A DNA stretch of 32,289 nt from Coriobacteriales bacterium (GTDB lineage Bacteria; Actinomycetota; Coriobacteriia; Coriobacteriales; UBA8131): positions 1 through 32,289 of the forward strand of contig JAISEO010000089.1 of the NCBI GenBank assembly GCA_031264075.1. The letters run 5' to 3'. Each line of letters starts with the position of its first letter. Position 1 is the stretch's first letter. The notes beneath the pieces are model-generated. The model made no database searches. It saw only the letters and a list, made by a program, of their open reading frames with translations, and had not been told where the DNA came from. Of this stretch, positions 23,441 to 32,239 are shown piece after piece. A program made the translations under genes and the position numbers.

Positions 23441-26400
23441 CGCAGCACCTCCCTGCTCCAGCCGAGGGTGTCGGTGGCCTGCGTGCGCAGAGCCGTGGGC
23501 ACCGCGCCTTCACCCCCGAGGAAGCGGAGCAGCTGGATGGCATCCTTCTGCTCGTCGAGGAGGGCATAGGTGCTGGTATCCTCGGGATCCGCCAGGATGA
23601 GGGGTGCTCCGTGCCTGCCCAGAAGCACACCTCCGGCAAGCGCGTCAGGAAAGTTCTGGCCGGTGGCAATGCCCACGCCGTGGGCCTGCATGGGGGTAGT
23701 GGCCAGCGCGTAACGGGCGATGGCGAGCGAGGTGCTATAGCGGTTCTCCCCGCTCAGGCGCTCGACGTTTTCGGGGCCCAGCACCTGCGCGAGGGAGGCC
23801 ACGACGCCGTCGCTCAGCGCGCTCGTGCCGCCTACGACGATGGCTCGCCGGAATCCCTGGCGCGCGATCTCATCCAGGGCGGCGCTGCTGAGTGTGTCGC
23901 TCTCGCTGAGCAGGATGGGAGAGCGGGTGTGGGCGGCATAGGGCGATATGGACAGCGCATCGGGGAAGCTCGCCCCGGACGCGACGATTACCGTGTCGCT
24001 CCATCCGCCGGCAAGCGAGCCATAGTACAGCACCTCGAGTGAGGTGGAGTAGCGATTCATGTCGGACACGCGCGCGACGCTCATGCTGCCGTAGAGCTCG
24101 GCCAGCCGCGCGGCCACGCTGTCCGAGACAGCGCTCTCGCCGCCGACGATGATGGTCTGGAAGAAGGGGCTGTTGGCAGAGAGCGCGAGGAGGGCCTGTT
24201 CGGCGTCCGCGGTGAGGGTCTCGGACTCTGTGAGCACGATGGGGTAGTCCAGCACGCCGGCAAGCGCCGTGGCCGAAAGCGCATCAGGAAAGCTCACCCC
24301 CGAGACGATGATGGCGCCGTTGCTGCCCTGCGGGTAGGCGTCGAGGGCTATCTGCACGGCGGTCTGGTAGCGGTACTCCCCCGCATAGGACTGTGCGCGC
24401 AGTATCTTGAACGGCACCTCCAGGTCTCCGCTGTACGAGGCCATACCGCTGCAGATGATGTAGCCCATACCCGACTCAACATTGTCGCGGTAGCTGAGTT
24501 CGTAGTCCCTGTCCTTGATGAGCAGGCGTCCGTCGCTGTCGTGCAGCACAGGCTCGGGACGAATCTCAGAGCCGTTGTACAGGTAGTTGGGCTCAAGGCC
24601 GCTCGCCGTGATGGTGTCCATCTTGAAGGAGGCCGAGAGCACGGTAATGCGGGTGATACCCGAGAAGAACTGCAACTCCAGGGGGGTGCGCATGACGAGA
24701 TCGCTCGGGGTCTGCCCAAAGAGCAGCTGCACCGCCCGGGCCATGTCCGGCCTCGCGCTGGGGGCGGGCTCAGGGGTCAGGTCGTCCTTGCTCAGCTGCT
24801 TATGGATGGCGCTGAGAGCCAGCGACGGCTCCACGGGCTGTCCGTCATCGGTGACGCTGTAGCCGGCGTAGGGGTAGTAGCTGAGGGGCTGGCCGTAGAG
24901 CTCGTACCAGGAGATGGATTTGGTGGTAGCCGAGTCGGCCGTATTGAAGATGAGCGTGTCGCCCTGCTCAAAGCGCAGCCCGTAGCGCGCGAAGAGCGTA
25001 GTGAGGGGTATGGTCTGGGGCACCGTGGCGATATAGCAACTGCCAAAGGCCGTCCAGTAGCTGTAGTGGAAGCTGCGCGTTGAGGCCAGTGCGCGAAGCT
25101 GGTCCAAGTTGAAGCTGGCCACCTCGGTGGTAAGCCCGGTGGCGGATTGACGGGCCAGGCTCAGCTGATAGGCGGGCGTTACGGAGAAGCGCACCACCTC
25201 GCCCGGCATGACAAAGCTTGTCTGGTAGGCGGCGGTGCTCTGGAGGACCTTTCCGCTCGTGGCACCCGTCATGGTAAGCAGGGTAGCGCTCACCGCACCG
25301 CGCTGGGTGAGGGTCACGGCAACCGTGTCGCCATAGCGTGCCTCACTCACCGGCTCTCCGTCAACGCTGAGTGCCAGCTCAAAGGCACCGTCCACGCCGG
25401 AGGTATCCAGGCTGTAGGTGACCCGCTGCTTAACAGCCGTGCCGGAGTCGCGCAGGGGCTCAGACGGCACAAAGCTGTAGGCCCACTCAAAATGCTCCTC
25501 CGCCGCCGGGATGGCACCGGCGTAGATCTGTTCGGAGTCGGGCTTGAGACCTTTGAGCACCGTTCCTTCCCGCACACAGACGTAACTGCTGCGGACAAGG
25601 GCCGCGAGCGCGTCCGCGTTGTCGTAGTAGGAGACGGTGAGGTAGTTCACCGGAGAGGCGTCGGAGAAGGCAAGCTCGGCGTGCCCGCTCGCGTAGACGA
25701 TATCCGTGATGTTGGGCGTGTTCTCAAAGGCATCCCGCGTGCCCACCAGGGCGGACACGTCGCTGTCAAAGACGATGCGCGTCAGGGCCGGGCAGTTGGC
25801 AAAGCAGTAGTCGTCTATGAGCGTGAGGCGCGCCGCCGCGTCGGTGGTAGAAGCGGGCGCTGCGGCGTGCAGCGGGAGTGCGTCTTCAGCTTCCCCGACA
25901 ACTCCGGCGTCTCCGGCAAGCCCCAGGGTTCCCGCACTGGGCAGCTCGAGGGGATCGATGCCGCCAAAGACGACCTCAGCAAGCGAGGCACAGCTATTGA
26001 AGGCCCGCTTTCCCAGGGTCTCCAGGCCAAACGGCAACTTGATGGAGCGGAGCCCGCTCTGCTCGAAGGCGGCGGTTTGCAGTGCCGTGAGTGAGGCGGG
26101 CAGTTCTATGCCTTGCAGTGCCGTGGTGCCGGCGAGAGCCGACGCCCCGATGCTCGTGAGCGTGGAGTCCGCGGCAAAGCGCACCAAGGCCAGGGTGCTA
26201 CAGTTGAGGAAGGCCGCCTGGTCGAGCGTGCTCACCGTAGCAGGCAGCTCTATGCCGGTGAGGGCGCAGGCATCGCCCTTCACCGTGGAGCCAAAGGCAA
26301 AGCTGCCGACAGCGGATACCGTGTAGTCCACGCCGTCCGAGGCATGGATGGTGGCAGGGATGACGAGCGTGCCCGTGAGCGCGGGGTTAACGGCCGGCGA

Positions 26401-29400
26401 ACCGTCCACCGCGGTACCCACCCGCACGAAGCCCGTAGGCTCCTCGTCCTCGTCAAGCAGCACATCAAAGGTGCAGGAAACAGGGGTCTCCGTGACGCCG
26501 CCCCCACTCCCCGTGCGCAGCACGACGTCGGCGGTGACGGAATTGTCGTTTATCACCCGCTGGTAGGCGTAGAGCGAGTCAACCATCGTCAGGTCGTCTC
26601 CCATGACGCGCGACTCGTAGCGCCACTCATGGTCCACGGCAAGCGGAGGCAGCTCGTCGCTCTTTGCGTAGCCGGTAATGCCGCCGAAAAACTCGATGGC
26701 CGAGGGGGAGAAGATATAGCTCCCCTGCTTGAGTATGACTCGCGCGAGCAGGATGCCGTCCTTGAAATCATCCAGAGAATCGTAGTAGCGCACGGTGTAG
26801 TACCGGGTGAGCGTGGCGGTGTTGGGCCCGAAGCTGTTGAAGCTGCCCTTCTTGCTGCCGAAGACCACGGTGGTGAGCAGGTCGCAGTTGAGGAAGGCGT
26901 CACGGCCCACCTTGGTCTGGGAGAGGTCGTTATCCAATACCAGGGTTGCGAGGTTGCTGGTCTGTGTGTCGGTCTTGACGTTTTCGTAGGCAAAGGCGAA
27001 GATGCCGATGCTCGTGACGGTGGAAGGCACCACCATGCCCGTGATGCCCATGCAGCGGTAGAAGGCGTAGTCGCTTATCCGGGCCACCTCATAGCTGAGG
27101 CCGTCGGGGTCGGGGTCGCGCACCGTGGCAGGCAGGGCCACGACGCCCTGGGTGTTTGCGGCCACGGCGGGGATGCTCCGGGAGTCAAGGCCCACCTGAA
27201 CCGTGGCAGGGACCTGGTCGTCGCCGATGGACAGTACGCGGTAGCTGACGGTGGCGCCGTTGGGCTCCACCGCGGTAAAGTCGTTGCCCGCAAGGTAGGA
27301 CGAGATGGTGTAGACGCCCCGCACCTCGCCGCTGTAGCCACCCAGGGCCGCGGCGCTCGCGGTAACCCGTATGCGGCCGCGCGTCGTAATGTCGTTGCTG
27401 GCCTGCCAGTCGCCGGCCCCATCCTGGCGCTCAAAGCTCGCGGTGTAGTGGGTGTCGAGGACGAGCACCTCCCCCGCAGGCGAGACGAGCGCACCCCTTT
27501 CCGAGCGCAGAGGCTCAATGGCGGCGCCGGTGTAGCGGTAGCCATCGCTGAACTGGAAGCGGGCCCAGGCAAGGTCGTAGTAGTCTATCTGCCGGGCCAC
27601 CGCGTTAGTGGAGCCCGTGAGATTGCTGTTCATGGGCGGGCTGTCCTCGAACTCCCAGAAATTCGCGGCCCCGGGCCAGGCGGGCACGGCTCCGCTGAAT
27701 ACGGCACCCGTGGGAATGAGCGTGCTGGTGACGGAGGAGAGCTTCGTGCTCTCCCTGACAACGGCCTGCCCGAGCGATGTGCCGGCCGCGAGCGCGGCGT
27801 CGCTTGCATAGAAGGTGACGCGATAGTAGAAGTCCGTAGCGCTAATTACCGTGTTGAACAGCGAACGCACCGCCGTGCTCGACTCGGCCATGAACACCAC
27901 GGTGGTGATGTTATAGCTGGCATTGAAGGAGTAGTCGAAGAGCATCTGGGTAACGTCGCCCTCAAAGATGACCGTGGAGAGACTGGAGCAGCTGCTGAAG
28001 GCATTGGCACCCACGTCAAGCACCCCGCGGGGAAGCGTGATGCGCGTGAGCCCGGAACCCGCGAGGGCCAGGCGGCCGATACTCGTGACCGTGGAGGGGA
28101 TGGTAAGCGTCTTGAGTGCGGTGCAGCCGTTGAAGGCGTATTCGGGGATGCTCGTAATGCCCTCCTCCAGTATGACCTCGGAGAGCAGGGTGCAGCCACT
28201 GAACGCGCTGGTCCAACTCACGAGACCACCCGGCAGCCGCACCTTCTGGATACGGGAACTGGAGAAGAAACCACTACCGATGCTCCGCAGGGTGGAGGGC
28301 AGGACAATATCCTGGAGCGAAGAGCCGCTGAACCAATAGCCGTTGGAGGGCAGCGCCGTTATACCCTCGGGAAAGGTGAGGGTACGGAGGTTACTGTTGT
28401 AGGCGAAGATATACGAGCCGCAGGTGCTGGGCTCGAGCGAGACGGGAAGCGTCAGCCTCTGCAGGTTGGTCATATACGCAAAGGCATAGCTGCCGATGGT
28501 GGTGACGCTGTCAGGGATGACAACCTCGGTGAGATTGACACAGACCGGACGCGTGGTGCTGTTGGAGCTGGTATTGCCAAAGGCGTACTGCGAGATGGCC
28601 GTAACCTTGTACACGACCCCGCCGTAGTTGATGGTGGAGGGGATGACGAGCGTTCCCGCGGCGGTGGTAGCCACGGCCGTATCAGCCATGCCGGCACTGT
28701 AGACGGTAACCGTCTCCTCACCCAGGACGGCGCTCGTAATCTGGAACTGGCAGTCGATGATGCCCTCCGTGCCGCTCTGTGCGATGAGCGTGATGGGCTT
28801 CTTGAAGACGTAGCCGTTGGCCGCCGGCAGGATGTTGATGGTAAAGGCGATGGTCTGCAGGGTATTGGCATAGCGACCCTGGCCCGTGAGTACGCAGCGC
28901 AGGCTTCCCGGCTCGGAGACATCGGTGGTAGCGCCCCAGTTACCCTGGCGGTCAAGACGCAGGAATCCCACGGTGTAGTCCGTGCCCTCGGTGAGCACGC
29001 CACCCATGGGCCCACAGATGATGACCTCGGCCAGGTTGATGACGGGCCTGTTGGCATACTCGAAGACCTGGCCCGGCAACAGCCCGTAGACAATGGCATC
29101 GTCGATGGTATAGGCATCGTTGGTCTGCTTGGCGTAGGCAGAGAGGGAGTCGTTGAGCGAGGAGCGCAGCATCGTGGGCATGTCGAGGACCGGCAGACCG
29201 TTCTTTACCAGGTTATAGTTCCAGGTGGGCGCGTACCAGTGCCCGTCGTCTGTGACCCACGTAGGATAGGCCGGCACCGCACCGGACCAGATGGCACCCG
29301 CAAAGGCGCCCGTAGTCCGCTCCGCCAGATTGGGCAGAATAGCGAGCGGTACGTCGTCGCGGATGGTTATCCTCCCGAGTATTCCCTGCGTCGTGTCCAC

Positions 29401-31269
29401 CACCTTATCATCATTGTAGAAGGTGACGGTGTACCAGCAGGTGGGCTTGCTGGGGAAGAGGTTGGTGATGCTCTCCTTCTTGGCCTTGTAGACGACGTTC
29501 TTGAGCGCAGTCGTGCTGACGAACACATTGACGCCAAAGCCGATGGAGGACGCGTTGCCCTCAAACACCACCGTGTCGAGGTTGGAGCAGGTAGCAAAGG
29601 CCAGGCTGCCTATGCCGGTCATGCTCGTGGGAAGCGTTATCCTGGTTATACGGCAGGCGCCAGCGTTCTTCTCATCCGTGTAGCCAAAGGCGCTGTTGGC
29701 GATGCTGAAGGGGGTGAAGGCGTTGCCGTACACGTCAAGCAGGGCCGGGATGGTAAGCTCGCCCACCGCGCTCGTGGAGATGGCCCTGCCAAACGGAACG
29801 GGATCCTTGACGACGATGACGCGGCCGCTCGCGCTCCCCGTCCACTCGGCGAGCTGGAAGAAGCAGGGGATGCTGCTCTTGGTACCGTCGGCATAGACAA
29901 AGGGCACGTTGGTCTGGAAGGGCGTCTTCGTCGTGATGGCAATCGTGAAGTTCGTGGCGATGCTGCCGTGGAAATCGCCCGTGCCGGTGGCCACCACCCG
30001 CACCGTGCCCGGCGCGATAAGGTCGCCCGTGGCCTGCCACGTGCCCGAGCCCTCCGCCTGGCGATAATAGCTCATCACGAAATGCCGGGGGTGGTTCTCC
30101 GTATCGCTCTTCTTCTCACCGTAATGGGTCATGAAGCCCAGGCTACAGGTGAGCTGGGGGCGAAAGTCAACGGGGCTGCCGGTAAAGTCCATGTCCGCTA
30201 TGGCAAAGCTGCCGGTGGAGAGGTCCCTGAAGTCCGACCAGGTCGCATAGGCCGTATGCGAGTTATCGAGCCCGGTGTCCATGTACTTGCCCTCTACGTC
30301 AGACATCCAGAGGTTGCAGCCCTGGGGCAACACGGGAATGGTGCCGCGGTAGACCAGGCTCGGATCCAGCGCATCGTCAATCTTGTAGAGCGGCACGCCA
30401 TGCCTGATAAGCGCACTGCCCAGGGGGGCCTCCTGCGCGTCCCGCGCGGCGAGGCTGGCATAGAAGCGTATCGTGTAGTAGAAGGCGGGTACAGCCAGGT
30501 TCTCTCCGTTGTAGAGGCCCTCCTGGTTTGCCATACGGGCCCCATGGTACAGCACGGTCCGGATGTCCATGGCGCCGCCGGTAAAGACGTAGTTGCCGCA
30601 GACGGGCGCGTCTCCGAGGAACTCCACGCTTCTGAGTCCGGTGCAGCGGCAGAAGGCGTAGGTCTTCATCTCGACGACCGACGCGGGAATAACAAGCTCG
30701 GAGAGGCCCGTACAGTAATAGAAGGCGCGCTCGCCGATTACCTCCAGGCCTTCCGGCAAGGCCAGGCTCGTGAGCCCGTTGTTGTAGGCGAAGGCCCGGG
30801 TGCCTATCTGGGTAAGCGTACTGGGCAGAATAACCGAAGTGAGTTGTGTGCAGGAGACGTCGGTGGAATCGCCGCCAAAGGCAAAATTGCCTATCTGGGT
30901 GACGGTGTAGGACTCGCCACTGTAGTCGACAATCGAAGGGATGGTGATGCTACCCCTGGTGGTGAGGGCCACGGCCCTGCCGCCGAGCAGGGTGTTGTCG
31001 CCTATGACCGTCAGCGTGCCGTCGGGCAGCACCCGGTAGCGGCAGCTTACCTGGCTCACGTTCCCGTCAGACGAGGTGAGCGTGATAGGGGCAGTGATGC
31101 TGAAACCCTGCGGCAATGGTTCGGCAAAGGCGGTAGAATTGAGGCCGGTAAGGCCCAGGCTTACACCCATCACGAGCAGGCCTATCAGGAATATCAGGGA
31201 CAGCACTACGACCCTCAAGAGCCTTTTGGCGCTCAGGAGCTTTTCTACATCAGGCCTGACTACCAGCAT
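23437..31269 (-). CDS. 2610-aa giant BspA-type LRR surface protein with three CWB2 repeats
   Basis: An N-terminal basic segment and long hydrophobic helix end in STAFAE (cleavage near 49). Five LRR_5 blocks follow, with repeats such as SVTTIGSYAFAYMTNLQRLT, closed by connectors near residues 266 (YYTIRFYAS), 613 (YTVTFYNDD), 1150 (YYRVTFYAS), 1492 (YYTVRYYDS) and 1877 (YLTVSYYDN). Several connectors are followed by Ig-like 'G.DY' modules. Residues about 2035-2160 form a different domain (FNLDQLRALA, IPLTTLFARYGL, ISWYELYGQPLSYYPY) that I cannot name. The C-terminus from about 2290 carries three CWB2 modules (YAGEYRYQTAV, VSDMNRYSTSL, LSGENRYSTSL) for wall anchoring. The start has AGAGG 6 nt upstream and a strong promoter 240 bp away. 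First gene of the surface operon. Confidence 0.92.
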   Translation of the reverse strand: MLVVRPDVEKLLSAKRLLRVVVLSLIFLIGLLVMGVSLGLTGLNSTAFAEPLPQGFSITAPITLTSSDGNVSQVSCRYRVLPDGTLTVIGDNTLLGGRAVALTTRGSITIPSIVDYSGESYTVTQIGNFAFGGDSTDVSCTQLTSVILPSTLTQIGTRAFAYNNGLTSLALPEGLEVIGERAFYYCTGLSELVIPASVVEMKTYAFCRCTGLRSVEFLGDAPVCGNYVFTGGAMDIRTVLYHGARMANQEGLYNGENLAVPAFYYTIRFYASLAARDAQEAPLGSALIRHGVPLYKIDDALDPSLVYRGTIPVLPQGCNLWMSDVEGKYMDTGLDNSHTAYATWSDFRDLSTGSFAIADMDFTGSPVDFRPQLTCSLGFMTHYGEKKSDTENHPRHFVMSYYRQAEGSGTWQATGDLIAPGTVRVVATGTGDFHGSIATNFTIAITTKTPFQTNVPFVYADGTKSSIPCFFQLAEWTGSASGRVIVVKDPVPFGRAISTSAVGELTIPALLDVYGNAFTPFSIANSAFGYTDEKNAGACRITRITLPTSMTGIGSLAFATCSNLDTVVFEGNASSIGFGVNVFVSTTALKNVVYKAKKESITNLFPSKPTCWYTVTFYNDDKVVDTTQGILGRITIRDDVPLAILPNLAERTTGAFAGAIWSGAVPAYPTWVTDDGHWYAPTWNYNLVKNGLPVLDMPTMLRSSLNDSLSAYAKQTNDAYTIDDAIVYGLLPGQVFEYANRPVINLAEVIICGPMGGVLTEGTDYTVGFLRLDRQGNWGATTDVSEPGSLRCVLTGQGRYANTLQTIAFTINILPAANGYVFKKPITLIAQSGTEGIIDCQFQITSAVLGEETVTVYSAGMADTAVATTAAGTLVIPSTINYGGVVYKVTAISQYAFGNTSSNSTTRPVCVNLTEVVIPDSVTTIGSYAFAYMTNLQRLTLPVSLEPSTCGSYIFAYNSNLRTLTFPEGITALPSNGYWFSGSSLQDIVLPSTLRSIGSGFFSSSRIQKVRLPGGLVSWTSAFSGCTLLSEVILEEGITSIPEYAFNGCTALKTLTIPSTVTSIGRLALAGSGLTRITLPRGVLDVGANAFSSCSSLSTVIFEGDVTQMLFDYSFNASYNITTVVFMAESSTAVRSLFNTVISATDFYYRVTFYASDAALAAGTSLGQAVVRESTKLSSVTSTLIPTGAVFSGAVPAWPGAANFWEFEDSPPMNSNLTGSTNAVARQIDYYDLAWARFQFSDGYRYTGAAIEPLRSERGALVSPAGEVLVLDTHYTASFERQDGAGDWQASNDITTRGRIRVTASAAALGGYSGEVRGVYTISSYLAGNDFTAVEPNGATVSYRVLSIGDDQVPATVQVGLDSRSIPAVAANTQGVVALPATVRDPDPDGLSYEVARISDYAFYRCMGITGMVVPSTVTSIGIFAFAYENVKTDTQTSNLATLVLDNDLSQTKVGRDAFLNCDLLTTVVFGSKKGSFNSFGPNTATLTRYYTVRYYDSLDDFKDGILLARVILKQGSYIFSPSAIEFFGGITGYAKSDELPPLAVDHEWRYESRVMGDDLTMVDSLYAYQRVINDNSVTADVVLRTGSGGGVTETPVSCTFDVLLDEDEEPTGFVRVGTAVDGSPAVNPALTGTLVIPATIHASDGVDYTVSAVGSFAFGSTVKGDACALTGIELPATVSTLDQAAFLNCSTLALVRFAADSTLTSIGASALAGTTALQGIELPASLTALQTAAFEQSGLRSIKLPFGLETLGKRAFNSCASLAEVVFGGIDPLELPSAGTLGLAGDAGVVGEAEDALPLHAAAPASTTDAAARLTLIDDYCFANCPALTRIVFDSDVSALVGTRDAFENTPNITDIVYASGHAELAFSDASPVNYLTVSYYDNADALAALVRSSYVCVREGTVLKGLKPDSEQIYAGAIPAAEEHFEWAYSFVPSEPLRDSGTAVKQRVTYSLDTSGVDGAFELALSVDGEPVSEARYGDTVAVTLTQRGAVSATLLTMTGATSGKVLQSTAAYQTSFVMPGEVVRFSVTPAYQLSLARQSATGLTTEVASFNLDQLRALASTRSFHYSYWTAFGSCYIATVPQTIPLTTLFARYGLRFEQGDTLIFNTADSATTKSISWYELYGQPLSYYPYAGYSVTDDGQPVEPSLALSAIHKQLSKDDLTPEPAPSARPDMARAVQLLFGQTPSDLVMRTPLELQFFSGITRITVLSASFKMDTITASGLEPNYLYNGSEIRPEPVLHDSDGRLLIKDRDYELSYRDNVESGMGYIICSGMASYSGDLEVPFKILRAQSYAGEYRYQTAVQIALDAYPQGSNGAIIVSGVSFPDALSATALAGVLDYPIVLTESETLTADAEQALLALSANSPFFQTIIVGGESAVSDSVAARLAELYGSMSVARVSDMNRYSTSLEVLYYGSLAGGWSDTVIVASGASFPDALSISPYAAHTRSPILLSESDTLSSAALDEIARQGFRRAIVVGGTSALSDGVVASLAQVLGPENVERLSGENRYSTSLAIARYALATTPMQAHGVGIATGQNFPDALAGGVLLGRHGAPLILADPEDTSTYALLDEQKDAIQLLRFLGGEGAVPTALRTQATDTLGWSREVLR

Positions 31270-31504
31270 ATCTTGCCTCTATCCTGCTTCAACCTTGCCT
31301 CAACCGCACCTCTCAGAAAGTAGCTACCAGAAACAACTACCAGAAACAGGCATCTGGGTAAACGCCTGTAAAACCCTGCACCGCCTACTGTGAGGTTTCA
31401 ACGTTCCGGTAGTGCCGGAGGCATGGCTACTACGTGCTCACAACCAAAAAAGATTCCCTTTTCTTCTCCCAGGAGAAATTTCTCAGATTCGAATATTCTA
31501 GCCA
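31270..31504 (-). other. Long 5' leader of the surface operon with a tandem 13-bp repeat
   Basis: From the predicted start near 31504 to the first codon there are about 235 nt without a gene. Two adjacent 13-mers (31323-31335 and 31336-31348) differ only in the first base and contain CTACCAGAAACA on the + strand. Hairpins include TCCGG/CCGGA (31405-31419) and the perfect palindrome GAGAAATTTCTC (31473-31484). No riboswitch family was recognised. Confidence 0.5.
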
Positions 31505-31510
31505 AAGAAA

Positions 31511-31539
31511 ACTATAGTTAAAGAAGGCAGAACTGTCAA
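31511..31539 (-). promoter_or_regulatory. Near-consensus sigma-70 promoter of the surface operon
   Basis: On the minus strand, a perfect -35 TTGACA (31534-31539) is followed after exactly 17 bp by TATAGT (31511-31516), one base from the consensus TATAAT. It points at the 2610-aa gene. This is the strongest promoter seen in the window and implies high or tightly repressed expression. Confidence 0.75.
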
Positions 31540-31574
31540 TACGTAGAAAGAGCGGATCCACTCTATTCTTACTG

Positions 31575-31594
31575 GAAGTGCAACGTTGCACTTC
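31575..31594. promoter_or_regulatory. Perfect 20-bp palindrome upstream of the surface-operon promoter
   Basis: GAAGTGCAACGTTGCACTTC equals its own reverse complement over 20 bp with no spacer. It is centred about 48 bp upstream of the -35 box of the minus-strand promoter, a location suited to an activator or repressor dimer. No regulator gene is adjacent. Confidence 0.55.
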
Positions 31595-31683
31595 GGGCGA
31601 GAATCAACCTTCATGGCTGCATGCGTACCGCCTGTTTCCCTTGCTTCCCTGTCGTGTGTTGTCGTTGAGTGTTGATGTCCCCA

Positions 31684-31695
31684 ATGACTAATCAT
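31684..31695. promoter_or_regulatory. Solitary copy of the ATGAYTAATCAT core
   Basis: ATGACTAATCAT, within CAATGACTAATCATCGCT, differs at one base from the end of the repeat at 1-115. It lies in a gene-free region and is followed 15 bp later by a direct repeat of AATCATCG (31690-31697, 31705-31712). It may be a decayed repeat end or a stand-alone binding site. Confidence 0.4.
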
Positions 31696-31757
31696 CGCTA
31701 TGGCAATCATCGATGCATCTGGGGAATGAGAGGTGACGCAAGAGTCAGGATGTAAGG

Positions 31758-31795
31758 AAAGCCCATACATGCGTTATCCAACGCTGTTGGGCTTT
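31758..31795. terminator. Hairpin after the CdiA-C-like frame
   Basis: AAAGCCCA (31758-31765) pairs with TGGGCTTT (31788-31795), and inside it GCGTT pairs with AACGC around an ATCC loop. It lies 24 nt beyond the minus-strand stop at 31819. The following sequence is only moderately T-rich, so termination is plausible but not certain. Confidence 0.5.
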
Positions 31796-31818
31796 CGATG
31801 TCTCTTATACTAGCAGGT

Positions 31819-32193
31819 TTATCGAGAAAATTCAACGACAATCTTGTCTTTCCTGATGAGAAGCAGGCGCTGTATGGATGCAGTCATCGCGAACTGTCTT
31901 TGTAGCTCGCCAGTTATCCTATTGCTGTGAATTTTTGAACGCCGAGCATCGAAGACTATGCAACGAGACTGCTTGAGAGCTGAACTTAAGGTGTGCTGGA
32001 TATTTCTCTTTCCCTTACCGGTCGGGCTCTTGATTTCCCAGATGGTGCCCTTTATAAGTATATCTGCTGATTTGGAGTTGACAATCCGCCTCAAGAACTC
32101 GACATCTGCCTGAAAATACTCGGAAAGGATCGCTGCTGCGCTGATCTCGTGCGGCCACGGGTAAGGACTTATATTATCCCAACAAAAATAAAA
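31819..32193 (-). pseudogene. CdiA C-terminal tRNase-like domain lacking a normal start codon
   Basis: The frame is open from 32193 and reads ISPYPWPHEISAAAILSEYF, then FLRRIVNSKSADILIKGTIW, EIKSPTGKGKRNIQHTLSSA, CIVFDARR and IQRLLLIRKDKIVVEFSR. This matches the small CdiA-C-terminal nuclease family, with the KSADILIKGTIWEIKSPTG core holding the predicted catalytic Asp-Glu-Lys. There is no ATG or GTG in frame; the only standard start, TTG 32094, would remove the conserved PWPHE helix and has no ribosome binding site. A minus-strand terminator sits immediately upstream. It is probably a 5'-truncated remnant, although a rare start codon is possible. Base composition is lower in GC than its neighbours, suggesting transfer. 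Confidence 0.6.
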
Positions 32194-32204
32194 TCAGAAC
32201 AATA

Positions 32205-32228
32205 GGGAGGCTCAGGCTCAAACCTCCC
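32205..32228 (-). terminator. Rho-independent terminator
   Basis: On the minus strand, GGGAGG and CCTCCC form a 6-bp stem with a 12-nt loop, followed by the T-rich run TATTGTTCTGATTTTATTTT. It begins 11 nt after the stop of the partial gene at the right edge and fits termination of that gene. Confidence 0.7.
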
Positions 32229-32239
32229 GTTATAGCGGC

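Noticed and set aside
26113-31323. 1736-codon open frame on the + strand opposite the giant surface gene
   Set aside because: It is an antisense shadow produced by high-GC codon use; composition is unlike a protein (Gly/His/Arg/Val-rich, no domains), while the opposite strand has clear LRR_5 and signal features.
31385-31440. Resemblance of the leader (CCTCCGGCACTACCGG on the minus strand) to a c-di-GMP-I riboswitch
   Set aside because: The diagnostic CACGCACAGGGCAAACC and GGGACGCAAAGC segments are absent.
31498-31770. 90-codon minus-strand frame upstream of the surface operon
   Set aside because: It would contain the promoter, the 20-bp palindrome and the ATGACTAATCAT core; no ribosome binding site or family similarity.
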